Source: an uncultured Lachnospiraceae bacterium
GTDB lineage: Bacteria; Bacillota; Clostridia; Lachnospirales; Lachnospiraceae
NCBI GenBank assembly: GCA_910577785.1
Contig: CAJTNT010000023.1
Coordinates: 4,154 to 68,153 of the forward strand
DNA length: 64,000 nucleotides
Reading direction: 5' to 3'
Shown here: positions 34,147 through 43,847 of the stretch, one piece after another
Layout of the letters: every line of letters starts with the position of its first letter
Numbering within the stretch: position 1 is the first letter of the stretch
Position numbers and translations under genes: made by a program
The notes under the pieces: model-generated
The model's input: only the letters and a program-made list of their open reading frames with translations
Databases searched by the model: none
Told to the model about the DNA's origin: nothing

Positions 34147-35190
34147 ATGAATAAGAAAACATCCGGTGGTTTTGGAGATAAGATTAAAAACCTTACCGAT
34201 ACGAACCTACTCCTTTCCATTACGATTATTGTATTTTTCCTGATGTATATTGGCGCGATTATCTTCCAGGGGCAAGGCTTCCGTAACCCGCAGGCTTTCC
34301 TTAACCTGCTGAATGCAAATGCGGCGCTGATTATCCTATCCTGCGGCCTGAGCCTGGTAATGATTACCGGCGGGATTGATATCTCTGTCGGCGGCGTGAC
34401 AGCGTTGGTTAGTATGTGCTGTGCCGTATATCTGGATTTTAAAGGCGGCAATGTGTTTGTGTCCGTATTGATTGCCCTGGCAATCGGCCTTTTGTTTGGC
34501 GCATTCCAGGGATTCCTGGTAGCTTACCTGGATATCCAGCCGTTTATTATTACCCTGGCGGGTATGTTCTTTGCCCGTGGTATGACGACCATCGTTAACA
34601 CGAAGCCGTTTAACGTAGCGAATGAGGCGTTTAAGGCGCTGAAGAATACCCGTGTGGTTGTGCCTGGGCTTGGAACTACAAACCGCCGCGGCATTTATGT
34701 AGACGCTTATGTGGAGATTGGCGTAATTGTTGCCATCCTTGTGGTTATCGTAATGTTCTGCATGCTCCGCTGGACGAAGTTGGGCCGTAACTTCTATGCA
34801 GTGGGCGGAAACCGCCAGAGTGCATTGATGCTCGGTATCAACGTAAAAAGGACACGTTTCCTTTCCCATCTGTTCTGCGGGCTTCTGGCAGGCATTGGCG
34901 GCTTTGTTTACTTCCTGCACGTAGGCTCTGGTTCTGCATCCCATGCGACTGGCGCAGAAATGGACGCGATTGCATCATCCATCATCGGCGGTACGATGCT
35001 GACGGGCGGTGTTGGTAATATTGCAGGTACCTTCTTCGGTGTGCTTTCCTTGGGCACGATCCAGAACATCGTATCCACGGCAGGACTTGACCAGGCATGG
35101 TGGACAGGAATTACAAGGGCATTGATGCTCTGCCTGTTCCTGGTAATCCAGAGCGTGGTTATGGCGCGTAAGAAGAAAGCCAAAGCATAA
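34147..35190 (+). CDS. Sugar ABC transporter permease 2 (YjfF-like)
   Basis: A 347-residue polytopic permease of the same family (GGIDISVGGVTAL loop; IIGGTMLTGGVGNIAGTFFG near the C-terminus). It starts one base after the first permease's stop codon, and the AAGGAGG ribosome site lies inside the preceding coding end. It is the last gene of the importer operon. No arabinose or galactose catabolic genes (araA, araB, araD, galK) are in the window, so downstream metabolism is encoded elsewhere. Confidence 0.92.
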   Translation: MNKKTSGGFGDKIKNLTDTNLLLSITIIVFFLMYIGAIIFQGQGFRNPQAFLNLLNANAALIILSCGLSLVMITGGIDISVGGVTALVSMCCAVYLDFKGGNVFVSVLIALAIGLLFGAFQGFLVAYLDIQPFIITLAGMFFARGMTTIVNTKPFNVANEAFKALKNTRVVVPGLGTTNRRGIYVDAYVEIGVIVAILVVIVMFCMLRWTKLGRNFYAVGGNRQSALMLGINVKRTRFLSHLFCGLLAGIGGFVYFLHVGSGSASHATGAEMDAIASSIIGGTMLTGGVGNIAGTFFGVLSLGTIQNIVSTAGLDQAWWTGITRALMLCLFLVIQSVVMARKKKAKA

Positions 35191-35283
35191 ACAGGCCAAA
35201 AAGGCTGACCCAAGAAGAAAGTTTAGAAAAGCTTAAAAGAAGCATGGTATAAGCGTTAGATGATGGCTTATGCAGCGGTGTAT

Positions 35284-35325
35284 AAGGCCGCGGGGAATGT
35301 TTTTGTTCCCTGCGGCCTTTGCTTT
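35284..35325 (+). terminator. Terminator of the importer operon
   Basis: A 14-bp stem (35284-35297 with 35306-35319, one G-T pair), an 8-base loop and a following T-rich stretch. Confidence 0.88.
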
Positions 35326-35436
35326 GCGATTGCTTTGCGATTGTTGTGAGAGTACGATCTGTGATCGAAAGAAACGATTTGCAAAGCAACGGACGCTGCT
35401 TCGGGTATATTTTTAAAATAGTTTCTCCATTTTTTG

Positions 35437-35465
35437 TTGATTTTTCACGAAAGATCTAGTACAAT
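35437..35465 (+). promoter_or_regulatory. Promoter of the GH43 gene
   Basis: TTGATT (35437-35442), a 17-base spacer and TACAAT (35460-35465), leaving a leader of about 80 bases before ATG 35553. Confidence 0.7.
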
Positions 35466-35552
35466 TATTGAGTAGAATCGTGCAAAATAGCAAGAAAGCA
35501 AGTAATTAATCCAGCTATTTTACGCAAAATATTATAAAGGAGGGCTTTTATT

Positions 35553-38500
35553 ATGAAGCAGTGCATGAAGCGGTACCTGGCATTAATCTTAACATTTGCC
35601 ATGGTATTCACCATGCTTCCCTCAACCCTGGTACGTGCAGAAGGCGAGGGAGGAACTGTCGGCGTGACCCAGACAGTGAAGGCAAGTAAGTTTGTGGTAG
35701 CTGGGTCAGAAGGCATCAAAGATGGTACCAACGGGGCAAAATCATACCTGATTGGTACGAGCGAGATTACAGAAACAGGAAACGAGAAGGCCGCGGCATA
35801 TGTTGCGGATGAGACAGGCAAAGGCAGGAATCAGGTAGGCAGCTGCAGGGTTGCAGGATTGGGCTTTGCATTGCCGCAGGGGCTGGATGTGGAGTCGATT
35901 GCCAATGCATCCGTCGAAATCACCATATTTGACGGTAATGACGTACTCAACAACGGCATGGAGACAAAGGCAGGTTTGTTCCGGGTAGCCGCAGAGAAAT
36001 ATGAGGGGCTCCAGTCCGACAACACATCCAATGCGCCAGGGGCAACCTTCCCGGCATTAGATGGCTACACGAAGGATAAGACGGTCTATGGGGATGGGTG
36101 GATTTTCTTCCATAAGTATGAGGCTCAGGATCAGAAGGTTACGTTTGATGTAACGAATTGGATTAAGGAAGCGGTTACAAATAAGGATGCAAATGCAGTT
36201 TTCCGTCTGCAGACAGTAATGGGCGGTTTTTATGTATATGATGCGAACGCAGGGGATCTTGCGCCTGCTCTTTCTATCACGACCATGGGCAAGGTTTCTG
36301 ACAGCGCCATCGCATCTTATGATTTCGATAAGTATCAGGCGGGCGAGGGAAATACCCTTACAGATGGAACCAGTACCTTAGCGCTGGAAGCTGTAAATGG
36401 CGGTAAGCTGCCAGAATTGGCACAGGATGAGCGGAGAGGGCAGGTTCTGTCCCTTACAGAGCAAAATTATGACAAGAGAGGCTATGCGCTCCTTCCATCC
36501 AATCCGTTTGCTGGGAAATCAGTGGATAATGGCTTTACCCTGAGTTTTTGGACAAAGTCTAAGAAGGCGCCGGCCAACAACCGCTGTCTGCTTGACTTTG
36601 AAGTGGCTCCTGCTGCGGCAGGCAAGAGGGCAGGGACAGTTGCCGTGAACCAGTCTTATGTATACTGGAATACCACAGATCAGAATGAGAACTTTATGGA
36701 TTTCCAGACCGACAAACTGGATCTGGCCGCGGCAAATGGCTGGGTGATGGTGACGATGGCGATTACCAAGGAAGGGGTTACCTTCTACCGCAATAACCAG
36801 AAGATATCCCATAATATCACATCACAGCATAGCACAGATTATGTACAGATGATTGGCGATATGGCAGGGACCAGCGGCTTGGTTGAGAACGCGGAAGATA
36901 CCAAGGTGCGTATCGGCGCAAGCCTTGCAACCTATTGGCATTGTGCAGGCGCATGGATTGACGATATTTCCTTCTATGACAGGGCTCTGTCCGATGGAGA
37001 AGTGTCAGCGCTTTATAATGAGACGTATGTTCCAGTAGAGCTGCAGGGCGTTACCGTTTCTGGGCCGAAGGAAGTGGATGAAGAAAAGAGCATCCAGCTG
37101 ACCAGGACGCTGGCGCCTACAGATGCTACCGTTGATACAACTACCATTTGGAAATCCAGTGATGAGAGCGTCCTGAAAATTGATGCAAATGGCAAGGCGA
37201 CAGGCCTTAAGGGAGGAAAAGCAAGCGTAACGGCAACCGTTGCCGGCATCACCTCCGAGCCTTATGAGATTACGGTAAATAAGTTAAACTTCACCGAAGA
37301 ATTGGAAGCAGGGAAATACCTGACAGTATATTCCACAACAAAGGCCTTCTATGCCAATGCTGCCAACCTGGAACAGGAAACCAGGAGCGTCTATATGGCA
37401 GTCAGCAAGGATGGCAAGGAATTTGAAGTATTGAACAATGGCGGCGGCGTGATCTTCTCCAAAAACACAAGCGGTACGCTCCGGGTGACAGAACCCAAGA
37501 TTGCCAAAGTAGACGGCAAGTTTACGGTTGTTGCCAAAGATTCAGATACATCCAAAGGATTCCATAAATTCACTTCTGCAGATGGCGTGAATTATTATGA
37601 TGATGAGATTGTCCAGGAGAGCGGCATTGCTGATGCTAACCTGAAGAAATCCAACTTCAAGCTGATGCTGCATGGCGAAAATATCCTTAACACTGATGAG
37701 AGTATTACTTTAGGCAATGCCCTGAAGCTTACGGATGAAGAGTACACATATATTGTAAATAAGCTTGGTACCGTAGTGAACAATGGGCTGGAAGAATTGG
37801 CTGAAGTAGATGCTACGGGTGTAAAAGATGCAGACGGGCTTCTTGGCAAGCTGCAGAAGACCGTAAATGCAACTTATACTGACGGCTCTGTCCAGAAGTT
37901 TAATATTGACTGGAGCGAGGCGGTTAAGAATGTTGATTTGACGAAACCAGGTAGCTATGAGCTGACAGGAAATGTAATCCAGACACAGTATATTAACAAA
38001 TTAAAAGAATTAAATGGGAGCAGCCTCCCAGATGATGATCCGGCAAATGTAGGTGTGAATTTCCCGGATAATTACGATCCGGCAACTGGGACCGTATACT
38101 ATGACAAGACAAAATTTGTAGAAGGCATGGCCGATCCCTGTATTTATTGGGATGAGCAGACGGGATATTATTACATGACAGGTTCTTATTTCCCGGAGAG
38201 CGGCGATGAAATTGATGCCAATGACAAGACGGAGCAGTATGACCGTGTGGTATTGAGGCGCGCAAGGACATTGGAAGGCCTTCAGAGCCGCAAAGACCAG
38301 GTAACCATCTGGAAGGTTGGGAACCAGGGATACACAGATGCCAACGGGACACAGGCAGAGCGCGGCTACCGCTATATCTGGGCGCCGGAAATCCACCGTG
38401 TAGGCGATAACTGGGTGGTTTACTTTACCGAGAGCCACAGCAGCCTGTTCGATATTTTCTGCCATGTATTAGTGCTGCCAGGCGACCAGGATCCATATGA

Positions 38501-39977
38501 GACAGCGTTAACCGCTTCAAACCAGGTATCTCAATGGAAAGATTACAAGATGACCTCTACACAGGCAAATGACCCGTTCAATCTAGCATTTTGCCTGGAT
38601 ATGACGTATTTTAAAGATGAAGTGAATGGCACATCCTATGTTATCTGGGCAGGGAAGCCAACAGTAGCTTATCAGGGTACCAGCACGGATTTATTCATTG
38701 CGACGGTAGACGAGAGCCAGCCATGGAAGATTACTTCTGCGCCGACCCGCCTCACCAAGTCTGATTATGGATGGGAGCGTGTGCGTTTCTGTGTAAATGA
38801 GGGCGCGACAATATTGCAGCACGATGGAAATGTTTTTATGTGCTATTCCGTTTCCGGGACAGGATCTGAGTATGCAATCGGTATGTGCAATGCCAAAGGC
38901 GGAGCAGATTTGCTGGATATCAATAATTGGACGAAGAGTCCCTATCCGTTGCTGACCTCCCGCGATGTGAATGGAGAAGAAGGACCAGGGCATAACTCCT
39001 TTACGGTAGACCAGGATGGAAATGCTATTTTTGTATACCATGCAAGGCCGACTTCCCATAATTATCAGAAATGCGGCAAGTACAATAGCGAGCCGCTGAA
39101 CGACCCCTGCCGCCATGCGCGCCTGAAGCGCGTACACTGGTCAGCAGACGGTACGCCAATCCTGAAGATGACCTATGAAAATGAGCTTCTGGATCAGTTT
39201 AAGACAGTAAAGGTAAAGGTAAAAGTTGGGGAACCTACGGTACCTGTAGCCAGCGTGAAGTTAAGCAAGACATCCCTTACCATGTATGTAAAGGATAAAG
39301 CTGTGACCCTGAAGGCAACCGTATCCCCAAGCAATGCGACAGACAAGGCTGTGACATGGAACAGCAGCAATGTCAAAGTAGCCAAAGTAGACGCCAACGG
39401 CAAGGTAACCCCAGTGGCAAAGGGAACCGCAACCATCACTGCCAAGACAGCCAATGGCAAGACAGCCACCTGTAAGGTAACGGTTAAGGTACATGTCACC
39501 AAGGTAACTCTGTCCAAGAAGACGGCTACCATGGGCGAGAAGGGATCCCTTGCTTTGACGGCAACCGTATCGCCAAGTAACGCAAATGACAAGAAAGTAA
39601 CCTGGAAGAGCAGCAAGACGAGCCTTGCTACGGTTTCCTCCAGGGGCGTAGTCAAGGCCAAGAAGGCCGGCAAGGTAAAGATTACCGCCAAAGCAGACGG
39701 CAAATCCGCAACCTGCACCATCACCATCAAGAAGGCTCCGACCAAGATTACCGTCAAGAAGCCAAGCGTTACCATCAAGAGGAAGAAAACATACAAGATT
39801 AAGTATACCTTAAAGCCAAGCGGCGCAATGAACAAGGTTACCTACAGCTCTAATAAGAAGAGCGTTGCCACGGTATCCAAGTCAGGCGTTATCAAAGGCG
39901 TAAAGAAGGGCACGGCTGTAATTACGGTTAAGACCTATAACAAGAAAACGGCAAAGATTAAAGTAAGGGTAAAATAA
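35553..39977 (+). CDS. Secreted multidomain GH43 glycosidase
   Basis: A 1474-residue exported enzyme with a signal peptide (about 1-29). A DNRLRE/CBM-like beta module (about 40-245), a LamG domain (about 250-490) and one Big_2 Ig-like domain (about 498-575) follow. The GH43 five-bladed propeller (about 845-1205) has base D861 (GMADPCIYW), pKa-setting D1016 (CLDMTYF) and acid E1083 (VNEGATIL), all in the right order. At least three Big_2-type domains end the protein (about 1232-1474), probably for wall or glycan attachment. GH43 members act on arabinan, arabinoxylan or beta-xylosides; the subfamily cannot be fixed by eye. AGGAGG is 10 bases before the ATG. Confidence 0.88.
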   Translation: MKQCMKRYLALILTFAMVFTMLPSTLVRAEGEGGTVGVTQTVKASKFVVAGSEGIKDGTNGAKSYLIGTSEITETGNEKAAAYVADETGKGRNQVGSCRVAGLGFALPQGLDVESIANASVEITIFDGNDVLNNGMETKAGLFRVAAEKYEGLQSDNTSNAPGATFPALDGYTKDKTVYGDGWIFFHKYEAQDQKVTFDVTNWIKEAVTNKDANAVFRLQTVMGGFYVYDANAGDLAPALSITTMGKVSDSAIASYDFDKYQAGEGNTLTDGTSTLALEAVNGGKLPELAQDERRGQVLSLTEQNYDKRGYALLPSNPFAGKSVDNGFTLSFWTKSKKAPANNRCLLDFEVAPAAAGKRAGTVAVNQSYVYWNTTDQNENFMDFQTDKLDLAAANGWVMVTMAITKEGVTFYRNNQKISHNITSQHSTDYVQMIGDMAGTSGLVENAEDTKVRIGASLATYWHCAGAWIDDISFYDRALSDGEVSALYNETYVPVELQGVTVSGPKEVDEEKSIQLTRTLAPTDATVDTTTIWKSSDESVLKIDANGKATGLKGGKASVTATVAGITSEPYEITVNKLNFTEELEAGKYLTVYSTTKAFYANAANLEQETRSVYMAVSKDGKEFEVLNNGGGVIFSKNTSGTLRVTEPKIAKVDGKFTVVAKDSDTSKGFHKFTSADGVNYYDDEIVQESGIADANLKKSNFKLMLHGENILNTDESITLGNALKLTDEEYTYIVNKLGTVVNNGLEELAEVDATGVKDADGLLGKLQKTVNATYTDGSVQKFNIDWSEAVKNVDLTKPGSYELTGNVIQTQYINKLKELNGSSLPDDDPANVGVNFPDNYDPATGTVYYDKTKFVEGMADPCIYWDEQTGYYYMTGSYFPESGDEIDANDKTEQYDRVVLRRARTLEGLQSRKDQVTIWKVGNQGYTDANGTQAERGYRYIWAPEIHRVGDNWVVYFTESHSSLFDIFCHVLVLPGDQDPYETALTASNQVSQWKDYKMTSTQANDPFNLAFCLDMTYFKDEVNGTSYVIWAGKPTVAYQGTSTDLFIATVDESQPWKITSAPTRLTKSDYGWERVRFCVNEGATILQHDGNVFMCYSVSGTGSEYAIGMCNAKGGADLLDINNWTKSPYPLLTSRDVNGEEGPGHNSFTVDQDGNAIFVYHARPTSHNYQKCGKYNSEPLNDPCRHARLKRVHWSADGTPILKMTYENELLDQFKTVKVKVKVGEPTVPVASVKLSKTSLTMYVKDKAVTLKATVSPSNATDKAVTWNSSNVKVAKVDANGKVTPVAKGTATITAKTANGKTATCKVTVKVHVTKVTLSKKTATMGEKGSLALTATVSPSNANDKKVTWKSSKTSLATVSSRGVVKAKKAGKVKITAKADGKSATCTITIKKAPTKITVKKPSVTIKRKKTYKIKYTLKPSGAMNKVTYSSNKKSVATVSKSGVIKGVKKGTAVITVKTYNKKTAKIKVRVK

Positions 39978-40079
39978 TTTACCCGGAAAGTAAGGCACAC
40001 CCCTGATTCCTGCGATGCGTTTCGTTACCTGTAAGGCAATTGCTTTCCTGGCAGATCTGGGAAGAAGCAGGGGTTTGAG

Positions 40080-40109
40080 AAAAGGCATGGCTTGGCGGCC
40101 ATGCCTTTT
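40080..40109 (+). terminator. Intrinsic terminator after the GH43 gene
   Basis: A perfect 12-bp stem (40080-40091 with 40098-40109), a 6-base loop, and T-rich ends. Confidence 0.85.
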
Positions 40110-40184
40110 CCGTTTCTAACGTTACCATGCGTGGCTTCCTGGCCGTGAACCGCCATGCAGCGCCACAGTGAGAAAGGAGAAAAA

Positions 40185-41447
40185 ATGGCACAAATATTGC
40201 AATTAGACGAAATCCAGGAAAGGGTAGTTTTGGTAGGCGTCAGCCAGCAAGAAGGGGATGATGCAAAGGATTCTTTGGATGAGCTGGCCGAACTGGCACA
40301 GACTGCCGGTGCCCAGGTGGTCGGCACAGTCCTCCAGTCCAGGGAAAGCATTCACCCGGGTACCTATGTGGGTACTGGAAAACTTCTGGAAATCCGCCAG
40401 CTGCTGTCCGAAACAGATGCCACAGGGATTATCTGTGACGATGAGCTGTCCCCTGCCCAGCTGCGGAACATGGAAGATGAATTGGAATGTAAGATTATGG
40501 ATCGTACCTTGCTGATCCTGGATATTTTTGCCGCCAGGGCTTCCACCAGCGAAGGCAAAATCCAGGTGGAGCTTGCCCAGCTTCGGTATAGGATGAGCCG
40601 CCTATCCGGCCTGGGCAAAGCGCTATCCCGCCTGGGCGGCGGCATTGGCACCCGGGGGCCTGGCGAGAAGAAGCTGGAAATGGACCGCCGCCTGATTAAG
40701 TCCCGCATTTCCCATCTGAAACAGGAACTGGCGCAAGTGCGGCAGCACCGGGAAGTGGCCAGGAGCCAAAGGAGCCGCAGCCATACGAAGAGCGCGGCCA
40801 TTGTAGGCTATACCAATGCCGGGAAGTCCACCCTGCTCAATTGCCTGACAGATGCAGATGTACTGGAAGAAGATAAGCTGTTTGCCACCCTGGATCCCAC
40901 GACCCGCATCTTGAAGCTGGACAGCGGCCAGGAGCTTCTGCTCACGGATACGGTTGGTTTTATCCGTAAGCTGCCGCACCACTTGATCGAGGCCTTCAAA
41001 AGCACACTGGAAGAGGCAAAGTATGCAGATTTTATCCTCCATGTGGTAGACGCCTCCAATCCCCAGCGGGAAAAGCAGATGCACATTGTCTATGAGACAT
41101 TGCAGAGCCTGGGAATTTCTGGTAAAAAAGTTATCACCTTATGGAATAAGCAGGATAAGCTCTCAGAGCCAGAACGGATCCATGATGCGCGGGCGGATAG
41201 AGCCTTATGGATTTCTGCGAAGAGCGGATATGGGATAGATGAGCTGAAAGGGATCTTAGAAGAAACCTTACGGGAAGATAAGAGGCTGCTGGAAGGCGTG
41301 TTCCCTTACAGCGAAGGCGGGCAGGTTTCGCTGGTTCGCAAGTTTGGGGAGCTGCTGGAAGAAGAATATCAAGAAGACGGCATCTATGTCAAGGCCTTTG
41401 TGCCGAGGGAATTGTATCATAACCTGCAAATCAAAATGGAAGCTTGA
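40185..41447 (+). CDS. hflX: GTPase HflX
   Basis: A 420-residue GTPase. The N-terminal HflX domain (VGTVLQSRESIHPGTYVGTGK, IICDDELSPAQLRNMEDEL), a coiled helical linker with GGIGTRGPGEKKLEMDRRLI, and the G domain (about 190-355: P-loop GYTNAGKST, switch II DTVGF, NKQD) are present. It binds and splits stalled 70S ribosomes and can act as an RNA helicase. ATG 40185 is chosen over an upstream ATG at 40155 because AAAGGAG precedes it at the right distance. It stands alone with its own terminator. Confidence 0.97.
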   Translation: MAQILQLDEIQERVVLVGVSQQEGDDAKDSLDELAELAQTAGAQVVGTVLQSRESIHPGTYVGTGKLLEIRQLLSETDATGIICDDELSPAQLRNMEDELECKIMDRTLLILDIFAARASTSEGKIQVELAQLRYRMSRLSGLGKALSRLGGGIGTRGPGEKKLEMDRRLIKSRISHLKQELAQVRQHREVARSQRSRSHTKSAAIVGYTNAGKSTLLNCLTDADVLEEDKLFATLDPTTRILKLDSGQELLLTDTVGFIRKLPHHLIEAFKSTLEEAKYADFILHVVDASNPQREKQMHIVYETLQSLGISGKKVITLWNKQDKLSEPERIHDARADRALWISAKSGYGIDELKGILEETLREDKRLLEGVFPYSEGGQVSLVRKFGELLEEEYQEDGIYVKAFVPRELYHNLQIKMEA

Positions 41448-41454
41448 AGTATCG

Positions 41455-41497
41455 CCCAGGCATCAGAGCCATATAAGGACATAATGCCTGGGTTTTT
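41455..41497 (+). terminator. Intrinsic terminator after hflX
   Basis: A perfect 9-bp stem (41455-41463 with 41484-41492), a 20-base loop and TTTTT. It ends 6 bases before the fabH stop codon on the other strand. Confidence 0.88.
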
Positions 41498-41503
41498 ATA
41501 CCC

Positions 41504-42472
41504 TTACCATTTCAGCAAAGCTGCTCCCCAGGTAAGCCCTGCGCCAAATCCTGACAGCAGGATCAGGCTGTCTTTGGGCAGCATTCCTTTTTTATTTACC
41601 TCATCTAAAAGGATGGGGATGCTGGCCGCGGAAGTATTGCCGCAATGGCTTACATTAGAAGGAAACTTCTCTAAAGGAAGCTTGAGTTTGCGGGCAATGG
41701 AAGCAATAATCCGATAATTCGCCTGGTGGAGCAGATAATAATCAACGTCGGCGGGCTGCATACCGGCCTGCTGCAAAAGAGCCTGGATGCATTCCGGCTC
41801 TTTTTTGACAGCAAACTTAAATACTTCCTGCCCGTCCATAAAGAGATAGTCTAACTCCGTGCCAGTATGGATATAAGGATTGTTGTTCGACCGGTTCCGG
41901 CAGACGAGGATATCGCCGCCGCTGCCATCCGAGCCCTGCAGGGAGGCAATCATCCCTTCCTCAGAGGCCTTAGCTACGGCAGCCCCTGCCCCGTCGCCAA
42001 ACAGGACACAGGTAGAACGGTCTGACCAGTCAATCAGCTTGGAGAGGGTTTCCACGCCAATAATCAGCGCTGTTTGGTAAATGCCAGCCTGGAAATACGC
42101 ATCCACCGTATTTAATGCAAAGAGGAACCCAGAGCAGGCCGCATTGATGTCAAAGGCGGCCGCATGGGAGGCCCCCAGCTCCTTCTGTACCATGCAGGCC
42201 GTGCTGGGCGTCATGAAATCGGAGGAGACAGTGGCCACCAGGATGAGATCCAGCTGCTGGGGGAGGATCCCTGCGTCCGTCAAGGCAGCCTGGCCTGCCT
42301 TGACAGCCATGGAGAGGGTAGTTTCATGCTCTGCGGATACCAGGTGGCGCCCGCAGATTCCCGTGCGGCTCTGGATCCATTCATCGCTGGTATCCACAAG
42401 GGCAGACAGCGCATCATTTGTTACAATCTTATCCGGGAGGCAGCTTCCGGTGCCAATAATTTTTGCTCTCAT
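41504..42472 (-). CDS. fabH: Beta-ketoacyl-ACP synthase III (FabH-type)
   Basis: A 322-residue thiolase-fold condensing enzyme that starts fatty-acid chains from acetyl-CoA (or a branched acyl-CoA) and malonyl-ACP. The catalytic triad is complete: C113 (NAACSGF), H249 (LLHQAN) and N279 (GNTSAAS). Normal length for FabH. No other fab genes flank it, so it may be a second copy or supply a specialised acyl chain. It has no recognisable strong ribosome site: only a purine stretch (AGGATGA) precedes the ATG. It is convergent with hflX. Confidence 0.93.
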   Translation of the reverse strand: MRAKIIGTGSCLPDKIVTNDALSALVDTSDEWIQSRTGICGRHLVSAEHETTLSMAVKAGQAALTDAGILPQQLDLILVATVSSDFMTPSTACMVQKELGASHAAAFDINAACSGFLFALNTVDAYFQAGIYQTALIIGVETLSKLIDWSDRSTCVLFGDGAGAAVAKASEEGMIASLQGSDGSGGDILVCRNRSNNNPYIHTGTELDYLFMDGQEVFKFAVKKEPECIQALLQQAGMQPADVDYYLLHQANYRIIASIARKLKLPLEKFPSNVSHCGNTSAASIPILLDEVNKKGMLPKDSLILLSGFGAGLTWGAALLKW

Positions 42473-42629
42473 TTTATCATCCTATCCTTTGATGTTTGCT
42501 ACATTTCTATTAGCGTATCCCTAATGGTTTGATAATCAAAATAATTATATATTTAATATAAACGCAGAAAGGCAATTTGTCAATGGGAACTTTTCTGTTT
42601 CTCTGTGCATAGTATAAAAGAAAAAAGGT

Positions 42630-42700
42630 GTTACTATTGACTGGCTCAGGATTGGGCGTGAGCGGAGCATAGGATCCGTTCTCATGCCATGGATAGTAAC
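42630..42700. repeat. Palindrome-ended intergenic repeat, family B
   Basis: GTTACTAT at the left end and ATAGTAAC at the right end enclose a GC-richer core containing CCGTTCTCATG. The same ends occur at 56401-56436, 59262-59298 and 59397-59406, so this is a dispersed intergenic family. Confidence 0.65.
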
Positions 42701-42717
42701 AAAAAGGTGGAGGAAGC

Positions 42718-43476
42718 ATGGCGATTACAATTATCTTAGATGCCGGGCATGGAGGGTACGACAACGGCGCGTCTTATCAGGGAAGGAAGGAAAAGGATGA
42801 TACCCTGCGGGTAACTCTGGCTGTGGGGGATGAGCTAGAGCGGGAGGGATACAATGTGCTTTACACAAGGACGGAGGACAGGTACGACTCTCCGATAGAG
42901 AAGGCACAGATTGCCAACCGTTCCGGGGCGGATTACTTTATCTCGTTCCATCGTAATTCCAGTGTGACTCCCAACACGTACCAGGGCACACAGGCTCTGG
43001 TCTATGAGGCGGATTCGGAGGCGGCAAGGCTGGGCAAATCCATCAATGACGAGCTGGTGGAATTTGGATTCAAAGACCTGGATGTGGTGGAGCGCCCGGG
43101 GCTTGTGGTCTTGCGGAGGACGGAGATGCCGGCGGTGCTGATGGAGCTGGGATTTATCAACAATACAGGGGACAATCAGCTGTTTGACCAGCAGTTCGAC
43201 GAGATGGTGGACGCCATCGTGGAAGGGATCCGGCGAGCGCTGCCGCTGGAGGGGCAGCCCAGGCGGTATGGGGTGCAGGTAGGGCTGTATCAGTACGAGT
43301 CCAATGCGGACTATATGGAAGAACAGTTGGAAGATCAGGGATATTCCGTGGAAATCCTGTGGCAAGACCCGTACTACGCCGTTGTGGTGGGAGAGGTAGC
43401 GACACTGGAAGAAGCCGCAGCACTACAGGCCAGGCTGCGCCAGGATGGCTATGATACGCTGGTGGTAAATTTATAG
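42718..43476 (+). CDS. N-acetylmuramoyl-L-alanine amidase with SPOR domain (CwlC/CwlD-like)
   Basis: A 252-residue Amidase_3 enzyme. Zinc ligands are visible in DAGHGG (H10), the following acidic residue near KEKDD, and SFHRN; the catalytic glutamate lies in LMELGF. The C-terminus (about 180-252) is a SPOR-type peptidoglycan-binding fold (YGVQVGLYQYESNADYMEEQLEDQGY). There is no signal peptide. The lack of export signal plus SPOR repeats recalls CwlC, which lyses the mother cell wall after sporulation. It cuts the bond between muramic acid and the stem peptide. GGTGGAGG lies just before ATG 42718. Confidence 0.88.
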   Translation: MAITIILDAGHGGYDNGASYQGRKEKDDTLRVTLAVGDELEREGYNVLYTRTEDRYDSPIEKAQIANRSGADYFISFHRNSSVTPNTYQGTQALVYEADSEAARLGKSINDELVEFGFKDLDVVERPGLVVLRRTEMPAVLMELGFINNTGDNQLFDQQFDEMVDAIVEGIRRALPLEGQPRRYGVQVGLYQYESNADYMEEQLEDQGYSVEILWQDPYYAVVVGEVATLEEAAALQARLRQDGYDTLVVNL

Positions 43477-43847
43477 TAGGAATATAAAAGTGATATTCAC
43501 GCCTCAGGAACGCGCAAAACTGTGCGTTCCGTGAGAACACATCCGCGCAGGAGAGATGTACCATACAGGGGATAGGTTGCAAGCGTGTGGGGCGAATCAT
43601 ACTTAAGAAATCTTAAATTTCTATAAATTAGTAAAATTTTATTTACATTTGCTGTTAAATCAGCTAAGATATGCATATCCTTTGTTGTGCCTTTTTTGGA
43701 GGCAGTGGGTCAGAGCTGGATAGAAGAGCTTTCTTAAGTATATTGTCAGCACAAGGTCTGTGCATTTGATCCCGAAATATAGATAGTATATTCGTTTTCC
43801 ATTTACACCTGATAAATGTATTTCTCCGAACACAAAGGAGAGATAAG
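43477..43847. other. Intergenic region with hairpin and AT-rich stretch
   Basis: 371 bp. GGAACGCGCA-AAAC-TGTGCGTTCC (43507-43530) forms a near-perfect hairpin next to GTGAGAACA, a sequence shared with the family B repeats. An AT-rich block (43600-43680) follows. No gene is seen. Confidence 0.55.

Larger units (their letters stand above)
35191..35552. other. Intergenic region between importer operon and GH43 gene
   Basis: Holds the operon terminator and a promoter for the GH43 gene, listed separately. The rest shows no coding potential. The separate promoter shows that the enzyme is not simply part of the importer operon. Confidence 0.7.
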
